Shown here piece after piece: positions 36,059 through 46,339 of a DNA stretch of 64,000 nt (positions within the stretch are counted from its first letter, which is position 1; every line of letters starts with the position of its first letter). Under the pieces are notes generated by a model, which saw only the letters and a list, made by a program, of their open reading frames with translations, searched no databases and had not been told where the DNA came from. The stretch is from Allobosea sp. GTDB lineage: Bacteria > Pseudomonadota > Alphaproteobacteria > Rhizobiales > Beijerinckiaceae. Where the stretch lies: NCBI RefSeq assembly GCF_030695125.1, contig NZ_JAUYTP010000068.1, positions 186,001 to 250,000 on the forward strand, given 5' to 3'. Both the position numbers and the translations under genes were made by a program.

Positions 36059-36688
36059 ATGTCGCAGATCACCGCCCCCCTCGCCTCGTCGACGGAGCGG
36101 CACCGGCTCTATGAGGACGCGCTGGCGATCCTGTTGGGTACGCTGATGGTGTCGGTCGGCGTCGCCCTGTTCTCCAAGGCGATGATCATGACCGGCGGCG
36201 CTGCGGGCCTCGCTTTGCTGCTGCAATACGCCACCGGGCTCGAGTTCGGCCTGCTGTTCTCGCTGATCAACCTGCCCTTCTACTGGCTGGCGTTCAACCG
36301 CATGGGCTTTCGCTTCACCCTGCGGACCTTCGTCGCGGTCGGCATCGTCTCGCTGCTGGTGCAGGCGACGCCATGGTGGCTCGACATCGCCAGCGTCAAT
36401 CCGATCTACGCCGCGCTGGCCGGCGGCAGCATCATGGGGCTCGGCCTGCTGGCGCTCGCCCGCCACCGCACGGCCATCGGCGGCGTCAACATCCTCGCGC
36501 TCTACCTTCAGGAGAAGCGCGGCTGGCGCGCCGGCTGGGTGCAGCTTTCCATCGACGCCGGCATCTTCCTCGCGGCGGCCTTCGTGCTGCCGCCAGACCG
36601 GCTGGTGATCTCGCTGATCGGCACGCTCGTCCTCAATGCGGTGCTTGGCATGAACCACAAGCCGGGCCGCTATATGGGCGTCTCCTGA
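36059..36688 (+). CDS. YitT-family membrane protein
   Basis: The 209-residue protein has five or six membrane segments and the YitT-family pattern, with MIMTGGAAGLALLLQY in the first half and RTAIGGVNILALYLQEK in the second. It lacks the cytoplasmic DUF2179 domain that follows in many Firmicutes relatives. No transport function is established for the family. It begins 171 bp from the divergent GH3 gene and is followed by the alpha-hydroxy acid dehydrogenase gene after 86 bp. Confidence 0.85.
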   Translation: MSQITAPLASSTERHRLYEDALAILLGTLMVSVGVALFSKAMIMTGGAAGLALLLQYATGLEFGLLFSLINLPFYWLAFNRMGFRFTLRTFVAVGIVSLLVQATPWWLDIASVNPIYAALAGGSIMGLGLLALARHRTAIGGVNILALYLQEKRGWRAGWVQLSIDAGIFLAAAFVLPPDRLVISLIGTLVLNAVLGMNHKPGRYMGVS

Positions 36689-36774
36689 CAGCCGCCGCAG
36701 CCCTGGTCTTGCGCGTCAACACGCGCCATGCGAACCACCCCATCGGGTGATCCAACGCGACGAGGCTCGACACC

Positions 36775-37947
36775 ATGGCCCAGCCCCTGACCATCGAAGA
36801 TCTGCGGCTGCTGGCGAAGCGCCGCGTCCCGCGCATGTTCTACGACTATGCCGATTCCGGCGCCTGGACGGAGGGCACCTACCGCGCCAACGAAACCGAT
36901 TTCCAGAAGATCAAGCTGCGCCAGCGCGTCGCGGTCGACATGACCAACCGCACGCTGGAATCGACCATGATCGGCGAGAAGGTCGCGATGCCGGTCGCGC
37001 TCGCCCCCACTGGCATGACCGGCATGCAGCATCCCGACGGCGAGATCCTGGCCGCCAGGGCCGCCGCCAAGGCGGGTGTGCCCTTCACCCTCTCGACCAT
37101 GAGCATCTGCTCGATCGAGGACATCGCCAACCATGTCGGCAACCCGTTCTGGTTCCAGCTCTATGTGATGAAGGACCGCGACTTCAGCGCGCGGCTGATC
37201 CAGCGCGCCAAGGCGGCCGGCGTCTCGGCGCTCGTGCTCACGCTCGACCTGCAGATCCTCGGCCAACGCCACAAGGACATCCGCAACGGCCTCTCCGCCC
37301 CACCCAAGCCGACGCTCGCCAACCTGATCAACCTCGCGACCAAGCCGCGCTGGTGCCTGAAGATGCTGGACACGCCGCGGCGCAGCTTCGGCAACATCGT
37401 CGGCCATGTCTCGGGCGTCGCCGACATGTCCTCCCTCTCCTCCTGGACCGCCGACCAGTTCGACCCGAAGCTCGACTGGGACGACGTCAAGCGGATCAAG
37501 GAGCAATGGGGCGGCAAGCTCATCATCAAGGGCATCCTTGACCCCGAAGACGCTGAGATGGCCGCGCAGAGCGGCGCCGACGCGCTGATCGTCTCCAACC
37601 ATGGCGGCCGCCAGCTCGACGGCGCGCTCTCCTCGATCGAGGCGCTCCCGGCCATCGTCGACCAGGTCGGCAACCGCATCGAGGTGCATTTCGACGGCGG
37701 CATCCGCTCGGGCCAGGACATCATCAAGGCGCTCGCGCTCGGCGCGCACGGCACCTATATCGGCCGCGCCTTCCTCTATGGGCTCGGCGCGATGGGCGAG
37801 GCCGGCGTCACCCGCTGCCTCGAGATCATCCGCAAGGAACTCGACGTCACCATGGCGCTCTGCGGCCTGCGCGACATCAAGGCGGTGGACGAGAAGATCC
37901 TCGTCGGCGGCCGCGAGGGCGCAATGCAGCGGCTGGCGGCGGCCTGA
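36775..37947 (+). CDS. FMN-dependent alpha-hydroxy acid dehydrogenase (LldD-like)
   Basis: The 390-residue protein is a TIM-barrel flavoenzyme of the lactate dehydrogenase/glycolate oxidase family. Key features are the RRVPRMFYDYADSGAW start, LAPTGMTGMQHPDGE, the substrate/FMN-binding SNHGGRQLD with its catalytic His, and the FDGGIRSGQD phosphate loop. It oxidises a 2-hydroxy acid, most often L-lactate, passing electrons to a quinone or oxygen; which one is not visible. The YitT gene upstream is probably unrelated. It converges with the Bug receptor gene. Confidence 0.92.
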   Translation: MAQPLTIEDLRLLAKRRVPRMFYDYADSGAWTEGTYRANETDFQKIKLRQRVAVDMTNRTLESTMIGEKVAMPVALAPTGMTGMQHPDGEILAARAAAKAGVPFTLSTMSICSIEDIANHVGNPFWFQLYVMKDRDFSARLIQRAKAAGVSALVLTLDLQILGQRHKDIRNGLSAPPKPTLANLINLATKPRWCLKMLDTPRRSFGNIVGHVSGVADMSSLSSWTADQFDPKLDWDDVKRIKEQWGGKLIIKGILDPEDAEMAAQSGADALIVSNHGGRQLDGALSSIEALPAIVDQVGNRIEVHFDGGIRSGQDIIKALALGAHGTYIGRAFLYGLGAMGEAGVTRCLEIIRKELDVTMALCGLRDIKAVDEKILVGGREGAMQRLAAA

Positions 37948-37963
37948 GCCGCCGCGACATACC

Positions 37964-38920
37964 TCACTCCGGCTGGATGCCGGCCTTCTTGACGATATCG
38001 GCCCATTTGCCGATTTCAGCGACGACGAACGCCTTCAGCGCCTCCGGCGTGCTGCCCTCGGGCTCGATGCCGGCGGCCAGCAGCCGGTCCTGCGTCGCCT
38101 TGTCGGCGAGCGCCGCCGCGATCGCCTTGTGCAGCGCATCGACCACGGGCCCGGGCGTCTTGGCCGGCGCGAAGGCGGCAAACCACGCCGCGAGATCATA
38201 GCCGGGGACGCCAGCCTCGATCATCGTCGGCAGGTCCGGCGCCAGCACGCTGCGCTGGGCGGTCGAGACCGCGAGCCCGTTGATCTTGCCGGCGCGAACC
38301 TGCGGCATCGTCGTGGAAATATCGGCGAAGACGATGTTGATCTGGCCACCGAGCAGGTCCGTAATCGCCTGCGGGTTGCTGCGATAGGGCACATAGGTCA
38401 GATCGATGCCGGCCATCGACTTCAGCATCTCGCCTGCGATGCGCGACGAGCTCGAACCGGCGCCGAAGGTCAGCTTGCCGGGATTGGCTTTGGCATAGGC
38501 GACCAGTTCAGCGACCGTCTTGGCCGGAACGGCGGGGTTGGTGGTCAGCGCCAGCGTGATCGTGCCGATCTTGCCGATAGCCTCGAAGCTGCCGACTGCG
38601 TCATAGGGCACCGATTTCAGAAGGCTCTGATTGGCGCCATGGGTGGTGTTGGTGGTGATCAGGACCGTGTGCCCATCGGGATCGGCGCGCGCGACGTTCT
38701 GCGCCGCGATCACGCCACTGGCTCCGGCGAGGTTCTCGATCACGACCGGCTTGCCCAGCGTCTTGCCGACATGCTCGCCGACAATGCGCGCCACGGCGTC
38801 GGTGGCGCTGCCGGCGGCGAAGGGCACGACGAATTTGATGTTGCGGCTGGGGAATTCCTGGGCTTTGGCCGGCAGCGCCAGCGCGAGCCCCGCGGCGATG
38901 AGGGTCACGAGCGTTTTCAT
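37964..38920 (-). CDS. Bug/TctC-family periplasmic solute-binding receptor
   Basis: This 318-residue protein has a signal peptide (about 1-20, ending PAKA) and the Bug family fold, with IKFVVPFAAGSATDAVARIV at the start and GAGSSSSRIAGEM in the middle. Bug receptors bind carboxylates for tripartite tricarboxylate transporters or signalling; no TctA/TctB permease is present here. It lies 2 bp downstream of the AtuA C-terminal-domain gene and is thus part of that operon, suggesting its ligand is an organic acid handled by the AtuA-like proteins. Confidence 0.9.
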   Translation of the reverse strand: MKTLVTLIAAGLALALPAKAQEFPSRNIKFVVPFAAGSATDAVARIVGEHVGKTLGKPVVIENLAGASGVIAAQNVARADPDGHTVLITTNTTHGANQSLLKSVPYDAVGSFEAIGKIGTITLALTTNPAVPAKTVAELVAYAKANPGKLTFGAGSSSSRIAGEMLKSMAGIDLTYVPYRSNPQAITDLLGGQINIVFADISTTMPQVRAGKINGLAVSTAQRSVLAPDLPTMIEAGVPGYDLAAWFAAFAPAKTPGPVVDALHKAIAAALADKATQDRLLAAGIEPEGSTPEALKAFVVAEIGKWADIVKKAGIQPE

Positions 38921-38922
38921 TG

Positions 38923-39297
38923 TTAGTCCTCCCTGGTTTGTTTTTGGCTTGGATGGTCTTCGAACGGCTCTGCGGCGGCGGATGGGCCGCGCGAGCCGTC
39001 GATTTCGAGATCGAGCAGGGCCGAGCTCAGGCTCTTGCCGTGGGTGTCGAGGGCCAGCGAGCGGGTGACGCCGCCCCCCAGCGCCTGGCGCATCACGAAA
39101 TTCAGGGCGCCGAGGCTGGCGATCTCGTAGCGGACGACCTCGCCGGCGACGAACGCGCTGAAATGCGTTTTGACGCGCTGCGCCGTGACCTCGCGCAGCA
39201 GCACGGGATAATCGGCCGGGTCATAGGCGATCAGCGAGAGGTTCGAAATGTCGCCCTTGTCGCCGGAGCGCGAATGGGCAATGGCGCGCAGCTTCAT
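38923..39297 (-). CDS. AtuA C-terminal-domain protein
   Basis: The 124-residue protein starts LRAIAHSRSGDKGDISNLSLIAYDP, the pattern of the C-terminal ferredoxin-like domain found at the end of AtuA-family proteins. Here it is a separate chain. It lies 1 bp from the larger AtuA-like gene and 2 bp from the Bug receptor gene, so the three form an operon. Its partner is probably the upstream protein. Enzymatic role is not established; AtuA was linked to acyclic terpene use in Pseudomonas. Confidence 0.84.
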   Translation of the reverse strand: MKLRAIAHSRSGDKGDISNLSLIAYDPADYPVLLREVTAQRVKTHFSAFVAGEVVRYEIASLGALNFVMRQALGGGVTRSLALDTHGKSLSSALLDLEIDGSRGPSAAAEPFEDHPSQKQTRED

Positions 39298-39298
39298 C

Positions 39299-40636
39299 TC
39301 ACGCCTCCAGCCAGGTGATGGTCGGGCGCACCTGCGCGCGCGGGATGAGCGCCGAGCGGATGCCGAGAACCTCGCGCACCTGCCGGCTGACACCGCCGCC
39401 CCCCGCGGGGCCGTTGGTGTAGAGCGCCTCGACCTCCTCGCCGATCCGGCGGGCGACGGCGGCGCTGGCGGTGCGGGCGGCGACCCGCAGGCGCACCTCG
39501 TAGGGTTCACTGCCGCTGCGGGCCAGCCCGGCTCCATGGAGGGCGTCGAGGCCGATCAGGTCGCAGCGCAGCTCCTGCAGCGGCAGCCCGGCCCGGGCCA
39601 AGCGCTCCCGCACGATCTCGCGCGCCAGTTCGCCGCGGGCCACAGCGCCCGCGCCGGCATAGGAGATCTGCCCCTCGCCGACGAAGCCTTCCATCAGCCC
39701 CAGCGACACCTTCAGCCCGGCGGGCCGCGCCCGCCCGGAGCCGCCGACGACGCGCACGCGATCGGGGCCGATCGTCTCGACGCGGACCTGCGAAAAGTCC
39801 GCACTGACATCGGGCGTCAGATAACAGGCGGGGTCGTGAACCTCGTAGAGGATCTGCTCCTTGCAGGTCGCGGGCGTTACGCATCCGCCACTGCCGGCGA
39901 CCTTGCTGATGACGAGCGAGCCGTCCTCGGCGAACGTCCCGATCGGAAAGCCAAGCCGGTCGAGGCCTTGCACATCCTTGAAGCCCGGATCGGCGAAATA
40001 GCCTCCCGTAACCTGGCCAGCGCATTCCAGCAGATGCCCCGCCAGCGTCGCCTGGCCGAGCCGGTGCCAGTCGTCGAAGGTCCAGCCGAAAGCATGCACG
40101 ATCGGCCCGACATAGAGCGAGGGGTCGGCGGCACGCCCGGTGAGGACGATGTCGGCCCCGCCGGCCAGCGCCTCAGTGATCGCCTCGGCGCCCAGATAGG
40201 CATTGGCCGAGACGAGCATGTCGCCCAGATCCGCGACGCGCTGGCCGGTCTCGTCGAGGACGATGTCGCCATCGAGCCCTGCCATGACGTCGTCGCCGGT
40301 GACGGCCGCGATGACGAGCGATCCCAGTCCGAGGCGGCGCGCGATCTGGCGGGTGCGCTCGGCGGCTGCCAGGGGATTGGCCGCGCCCATATTGGTGACG
40401 ATGCGCGTGCCCCGCGCCCGGCAGGCCGGCAGCACCGCCTCGAACCGGGCTTCCAGCAGCGGATCGAACCCGCTTGCCGGGTCGCGCCGCCGCGCCTGCT
40501 GCGCCAGCGCAATCGTGCGCTCCGCCAGGCATTCGAAGACGAGGTAGTCGAGCTCACCCTGTTCGGCGAGCTCGACCGCGGGCTCGATGCGATCCCCCGA
40601 AAACCCCGCTCCCGCCCCCAGCCGAACCTGTCGCAC
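39299..40636 (-). CDS. AtuA/DUF1446-family protein
   Basis: The 445-residue protein matches the DUF1446/AtuA family: GAGAGFSGDRIEPAVELAEQG at the start, NMGAANPLAAA, LTGRAADPSLYVGP and SGRARPAGLKVSLG. The start is GTG at 40636, with AGGAGG well placed just upstream; an upstream in-frame extension lacks similarity. Full-length homologues often carry the next gene's domain as a C-terminal fusion, so here the protein is split in two. It heads the operon with the Bug receptor, and a LysR regulator is divergent from it. Substrate not determined. Confidence 0.86.
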   Translation of the reverse strand: MRQVRLGAGAGFSGDRIEPAVELAEQGELDYLVFECLAERTIALAQQARRRDPASGFDPLLEARFEAVLPACRARGTRIVTNMGAANPLAAAERTRQIARRLGLGSLVIAAVTGDDVMAGLDGDIVLDETGQRVADLGDMLVSANAYLGAEAITEALAGGADIVLTGRAADPSLYVGPIVHAFGWTFDDWHRLGQATLAGHLLECAGQVTGGYFADPGFKDVQGLDRLGFPIGTFAEDGSLVISKVAGSGGCVTPATCKEQILYEVHDPACYLTPDVSADFSQVRVETIGPDRVRVVGGSGRARPAGLKVSLGLMEGFVGEGQISYAGAGAVARGELAREIVRERLARAGLPLQELRCDLIGLDALHGAGLARSGSEPYEVRLRVAARTASAAVARRIGEEVEALYTNGPAGGGGVSRQVREVLGIRSALIPRAQVRPTITWLEA

Positions 40637-40679
40637 GCGCTTCCTCCTGCCACACCGCAAGGGACCACCGCGCCGGTCA

Positions 40680-40699
40680 TTCAACAATTGAAATAATTG
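40680..40699. promoter_or_regulatory. Overlapping inverted repeats, candidate LysR-regulator site
   Basis: TTCAA/TTGAA with 3 bases between (40680-40692) overlaps CAATT/AATTG with 5 between (40685-40699). They lie in the 86-bp region shared by the AtuA operon and the LysR gene, the usual place for a LysR binding site. Pattern match only. Confidence 0.5.
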
Positions 40700-40722
40700 G
40701 ATCGCAGTGATTATCTTTGGAT

Positions 40723-41646
40723 ATGAATATCGACCTTCGCCAGATGCGGGCCTTCCTCGCCGTTGCGGCGACCGGCAGCTTCACGCGCGCCGCCGACCAG
40801 CTCGCCTTGTCGCAGCCGGCGCTGACCGTGCAGATCCGCAAGCTGGAAGAGGCGCTGTTGCTGCGCGTCTTCGACCGCAACACCCGCAGCGTCGCGCTGA
40901 CCCGCGCCGGCCGTGAGCTTCTGCCGGTGCTCGGCAGGCTGGTCGCCGAATTGGACAGCGTCGTCGCCGACAGCCGGGAACAGGCGAGCGCGCGTCGCGG
41001 CGTCGTCAGGCTCGCCGTGCTGCCCTCCATCGCCTCGGGAATCCTGCCGGAGGTCATCGCCCGCTTCCGGCGGGCGCATCCCGACATTCTCTTCGTCCTG
41101 CACGATGCCATTGCGGCGACCGTCAACGCCGCGACGCTGGCCGAGGAGGTCGATCTCGGCATCACCGGCGGGCTGTTGGAGACGCCGGAACTCGAGGCGC
41201 TGCTGACGACGAGCGACCATATGCACGCCGTTTTTCCGGAGGGACACGCCCTGGACGCAAGCGGCGACATCGCTCTGGCCGATCTGGCCGTCCATCCGTT
41301 GATCCTGATGGACCGAGCGACCAGCGTGCGGCAGGTCGTCGACCGGGCCTTCGCAGCGGCCGACCTGAGTCCGCTGGTGGCGGCCGAGGCGACCTATATG
41401 AGCACTGCCGCCGCCATGGTCCGCGCCGGGCTCGGCGCAGCCATCCTGCCCGGTTCGGCAATGGAGGTGCGCGACGTGCCCGGTCTGCGCTCGCGCCGGA
41501 TCGTCTCGCCCGCCTGCCTGCGCCCGATCACGGTCATCCGTCGCGCCGGTCGCACCCTGCCGCCGGCGAGCGCACTCTTCCTGGCAGAGCTGGAGCGGGC
41601 GCTGGCTGAGCCGATCGACGCCAGGTACCCGGTCGCGCCGGCCTGA
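40723..41646 (+). CDS. LysR-family transcriptional regulator
   Basis: The 307-residue protein has an N-terminal winged helix (about 3-62: DLRQMRAFLAVAATGSF, then ALTVQIRKLEEAL) and a periplasmic-binding-protein-like effector domain. It is divergent from the AtuA/Bug operon, which it probably activates in response to an organic acid. The ATG at 40723 is taken over a TTG two codons before. A strong hairpin follows the stop. Confidence 0.92.
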   Translation: MNIDLRQMRAFLAVAATGSFTRAADQLALSQPALTVQIRKLEEALLLRVFDRNTRSVALTRAGRELLPVLGRLVAELDSVVADSREQASARRGVVRLAVLPSIASGILPEVIARFRRAHPDILFVLHDAIAATVNAATLAEEVDLGITGGLLETPELEALLTTSDHMHAVFPEGHALDASGDIALADLAVHPLILMDRATSVRQVVDRAFAAADLSPLVAAEATYMSTAAAMVRAGLGAAILPGSAMEVRDVPGLRSRRIVSPACLRPITVIRRAGRTLPPASALFLAELERALAEPIDARYPVAPA

Positions 41647-41675
41647 TCGCGGGAGCCCGCAAGGTGCTCCCGCGA
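41647..41675. terminator. Bidirectional terminator hairpin
   Basis: TCGCGGGAGC (41647-41656) and GCTCCCGCGA (41666-41675) form a perfect 10-bp stem with a 9-base loop, directly after the LysR stop and before the converging hydrolase gene. The following TTGTCGTC gives only a weak T-rich tail. Confidence 0.7.
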
Positions 41676-41694
41676 TTGTCGTCGTCAGCCGTGC

Positions 41695-42699
41695 TCAGGC
41701 CTTCAGGAAGGCGAGCATGTCCTGGTTCAGGCGGTCCTTGTGGGTCTCGGAGAGGCCGTGCGGGGCGCCCTCATAGACCTTCAGGATCGCACTCGGCAGC
41801 AGCCGCTTGACGGCGCGCGCGGTCGTCTCGATCGGGACGATCTGGTCGTCGTCGCCATGGACGATGAGCGTCGGCCGGTCGACCTTCTTCAGATCCGCGA
41901 CGAAGTCGGTCTCCGAGAACGCCTTGATCGAGTCATAGGTGTTCTTGAAACCGGCCTGCATGCCCTGCGCATACCAGGCCTCGATCGCGCCCTGGCTCGC
42001 CTTGGCGCCGGGGCGGTTGTAGCCGAAGAAGGGGCCCGACGCGATGTCGCGGAAAAGCTGGCCACGGTCGGCGAGGAAGCCCTTGCGGATGCCGTCGAAG
42101 ACCTCCATCGGCACGCCCTCGGGGTTGGCCGAGGTGCGCAGCATGATCGGCGTCACCGCAGCGATGAAGCCGACCCTGGCGACACGCCCCGTGCCATGGC
42201 GACCGACATAGCGCGCCACCTCGCCGCCGCCGGTCGAGAAGCCGAAGGCTGAAACATTCTTCAGGTCGAGCGCCTCGATCACCTCCGCCAGATCGTCGGC
42301 GTAATGGTCCATGTCGTTGCCGTCCCAGACCTGGCTGGAGCGGCCATGGCCGCGGCGGTCATGGCTGATGACCCGGAAGCCGTTATTGGCGAGGAAGAAG
42401 GCCTGGTTCTCCCAGCTGTCGGAGGACAGCGGCCAACCATGGCTCAGCGTCACGACCGGGCCGTCCTTCGGGCCCCAATCCTTGAAGTACAGCCGCACAC
42501 CCTCGCGGGTCACGACATGGTCGCCGTCGACGATCGGCTTGGCCCGGCGGGCGGGCGCCTTCGTGGCGGGGCGCGCCTGGGCGGCGGCTTCGCTGGCGGG
42601 CAGCGACGCGGCGGTGGCAGTGACGGCAGCGAGCGCGATCCCAGTCAGCAGGTCGCGGCGGGCGGGAGCGTTGGCGGCGGGTTCGTTGGCGTTCGACAT
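41695..42699 (-). CDS. Tat-exported alpha/beta hydrolase, non-haem haloperoxidase-like
   Basis: This 334-residue protein has an N-terminal twin-arginine signal ([12 protein letters not shown], residues 13-24, cleavage after an Ala-rich stretch near 42) and a chloroperoxidase/esterase-type alpha/beta hydrolase domain. The nucleophile is S155 in GFSTGGG; the acid Asp lies in HGDDDQIVP and the His in APHGLSETH. Such enzymes hydrolyse esters and can form peracids or handle peroxides. It is divergent from a second OhrR gene whose operators lie between, so induction by organic peroxide is likely. Ribosome site AAGGAG precedes the ATG. Confidence 0.9.
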   Translation of the reverse strand: MSNANEPAANAPARRDLLTGIALAAVTATAASLPASEAAAQARPATKAPARRAKPIVDGDHVVTREGVRLYFKDWGPKDGPVVTLSHGWPLSSDSWENQAFFLANNGFRVISHDRRGHGRSSQVWDGNDMDHYADDLAEVIEALDLKNVSAFGFSTGGGEVARYVGRHGTGRVARVGFIAAVTPIMLRTSANPEGVPMEVFDGIRKGFLADRGQLFRDIASGPFFGYNRPGAKASQGAIEAWYAQGMQAGFKNTYDSIKAFSETDFVADLKKVDRPTLIVHGDDDQIVPIETTARAVKRLLPSAILKVYEGAPHGLSETHKDRLNQDMLAFLKA

Positions 42700-42754
42700 G
42701 ATCTCGTCTCCTTCTGGTTCGGGTGGCCCGGCGGAGGACCGTCGGCCGATCTGT

Positions 42755-42783
42755 AATCGTTCACGATTAGATCGTGAACGATT
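42755..42783. promoter_or_regulatory. OhrR-type operator 1 (perfect 13-bp arms)
   Basis: AATCGTTCACGAT (42755-42767), centre TAG, then the exact reverse complement of the left arm (42771-42783). It is the strongest palindrome in the window and matches the ohr operator at 13741-13769 in 22 of 29 positions. Confidence 0.85.
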
Positions 42784-42809
42784 TAATAGGAGCGAGCTTT
42801 GTCGCTGTC

Positions 42810-42838
42810 AATCCCTTGCGATTGGATCGCACACGATT
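42810..42838. promoter_or_regulatory. OhrR-type operator 2
   Basis: Core TGCGAT-TGG-ATCGCA (42817-42831) with outer arms AATC (42810-42813) and GATT (42835-42838) repeats the layout of operator 1, 55 bp away centre to centre. It ends 28 bases before the ohrR-like ATG. Confidence 0.7.
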
Positions 42839-42866
42839 ATTTTAAGGACATACCGAGGAGATGCCG

Positions 42867-43310
42867 ATGACCGCCCCTGCCCCGCCATCCGATCTGAAGC
42901 TCGATGAGTTCCTGTGCTTTGCGGTCTATTCCGCCAGCCACGCCTTCAACCGGCTCTACAAACCCCTGCTCGACGAACTCGGCCTGACCTATCCGCAATA
43001 TCTGGTGATGGTGACGCTCTGGGAGCGCGACGACCGCACCGTTGGCGAGATCGGCGAGCGACTCTTCCTCGAATCCAACACGCTGACGCCGCTGCTGAAG
43101 CGCATGGAGGCGGCAGGGCTGGTCTCGCGCAGCCGCGACCCGGCCGACGAGCGCCAGGTCCGCCTGCGGCTTACGGACGAAGGCCGCGCCCTGCTCGACA
43201 AGGCCCGGCAGGTCCCGCCCTGCGTGCTGGACGCAACCGGGCTCACAGGCGAGGAAGCCCGCAGCCTCACCGATCAGATCGGCGCGCTGCGGACGGCGCT
43301 GTCGCGGTGA
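42867..43310 (+). CDS. OhrR-type MarR-family regulator (second copy)
   Basis: The 147-residue repressor is a close paralogue of the OhrR at 13150: reactive Cys C17 in [36 protein letters not shown] and DERQV. The ATG at 42867 is chosen because GAGGAG ends 6 bases before it; an ATG at 42861 abuts that site. It is divergent from the Tat-exported hydrolase, and two operators of the shared 29-bp type lie between. It should sense organic hydroperoxides through C17. Confidence 0.9.
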   Translation: MTAPAPPSDLKLDEFLCFAVYSASHAFNRLYKPLLDELGLTYPQYLVMVTLWERDDRTVGEIGERLFLESNTLTPLLKRMEAAGLVSRSRDPADERQVRLRLTDEGRALLDKARQVPPCVLDATGLTGEEARSLTDQIGALRTALSR

Positions 43311-43399
43311 GAAGCTGCGGCCCGGGCCCGGAGCCTGCCCCGCGCCGTTGAACGAGGCATCTGCTGAGAGCGGGACATCAGCGGATACGTGCTAGGCGG

Positions 43400-44494
43400 T
43401 CAATCTCCGCCGCCCGCTTCCTTGCCTTCAGCACGGCCCGCAATGTCAAAAGCCGATCGACGGAGAGCACGAACTTCGTACATGTATTTTTCGCCCGCAG
43501 GCGTCAGCGTCCAGTAGCTGGACTTATCTTGAATTGGGCGACGCTTTTGACCTTTTTGAATGAGGCCCAAAGCCGTAAATTGCACAATAACGATATTTAG
43601 GGATTCGTCAGATATAGAGAATCCCTTGTAAGCATACCCCTTACTATCACAGAACTTTAACAATTTATCCCGATGCTGATCACCAAATCTACTTGCCAAA
43701 ACGGATCCGAATTTGGATTAAGTAGCTTCATCAATTAAATCGGGAGAAACATTGAAAAATATCTGCTCCCAATTTGATTTGATATCCCATTTAAAGTTTG
43801 TTCGGCTGAAATATGAATCAGGATCCTCCGAAACAGATAGAATAAAGCTCAGATCAACAGCATCCAAACCTCTGGATAGCAACTCGAAATTTTTCGGATC
43901 GACCTTCAAGCTCCGCGACGCCTCTCCCTCAAGCTCCTCAACGCGCCGCTTCAGATTAAGAATCTCTTCTCGCGCCGCATCGCTGCTGATGTTATCTCCC
44001 CTGACCCATCCAACTGCGGGATTGTCTTTGATAAGACGAATTAAGCTACGGCTGACAACCGACCCTAACTCGGCAGGACTTTCCCAGAATTTTACTAGTT
44101 TCTCTTGCACAAGAGCGCGAAAGTTCGCTAATTTCGCTTGCTTTGAAGGATCAGTCTCATATTTCGCCGCTGCGATCTTTGATGGATCCTTATGGACAAA
44201 TCCGATAATCGGCTTACCTTTTGACATGGCATACCGATACTCCATCTCGGTATAGCTAATCTCTTCTTTTGAAACCGAACCATAACGGCCCGCAATAATA
44301 ACAATATAATAATCGCAATCGTCGATGACGCGCTTTATCAACGTCCACTGATCATCGTTGGCAGCAGGAAAAAGCTCCATCCCCGACGGGATACAGTCGA
44401 GCTCCAAGAGCGCCTGCATAACTTCTTGGCGCTCTTCGGTTAAGTCTTGATAGGTAGAGCTAACGAATACTTGGTGCCGCCGCTCTATCGCCAT
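43400..44494 (-). pseudogene. DUF4062-family gene interrupted by an in-frame TAA
   Basis: The N-terminal part (44494-43718, 258 residues) starts RRHQVFVSSTYQDLTEERQEV and continues to DDCDYYIVIIAGRYGS, the DUF4062 domain (about 6-110), then a coiled-coil-like stretch (about 170-195). It stops at TAA (43720-43718). The same frame continues without any other stop for 105 more codons to 43400, encoding GFSISDESLNIV and SSYWTLTPAGEKYMYEVRAL, a winged-helix-like tail usual for this family. So a single base change split a gene of about 364 codons; only a TTG (43699) could restart the tail. The gene is visibly AT-rich against its neighbours, a sign of transfer. Role unknown. Confidence 0.82.
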
Positions 44495-44512
44495 CCGAGC
44501 CGTCCTTTTGAA

Positions 44513-46165
<1,653 letters not shown>

Positions 46166-46339
46166 GGGCGTGCGGGCTCCGCTGGCGGACTGAGGGTCGC
46201 AAGGGTCGGGGAATCTGGCGCGTATGTAGCGAGACACGCCGCCAGCCGCAACCGGCATGCCACCCCGCGCGCCGCGATTGCGCCGTCGCGCCTCCCCTGA
46301 ATAATGCCGCCTTGGACATGCGAGCGAGGCTGAACGGAC

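Noticed and set aside
43400-43699. A separate 99-residue gene downstream of the DUF4062 fragment
   Set aside because: Its only start would be a TTG without a ribosome site. It is in the same frame as the upstream fragment and encodes that family's usual tail, so it is the second half of one broken gene.
43311-44512. Mobile element borders around the AT-rich DUF4062 gene
   Set aside because: I looked for direct or inverted repeats at both edges and for an integrase; none was evident, so transfer is inferred from composition only.
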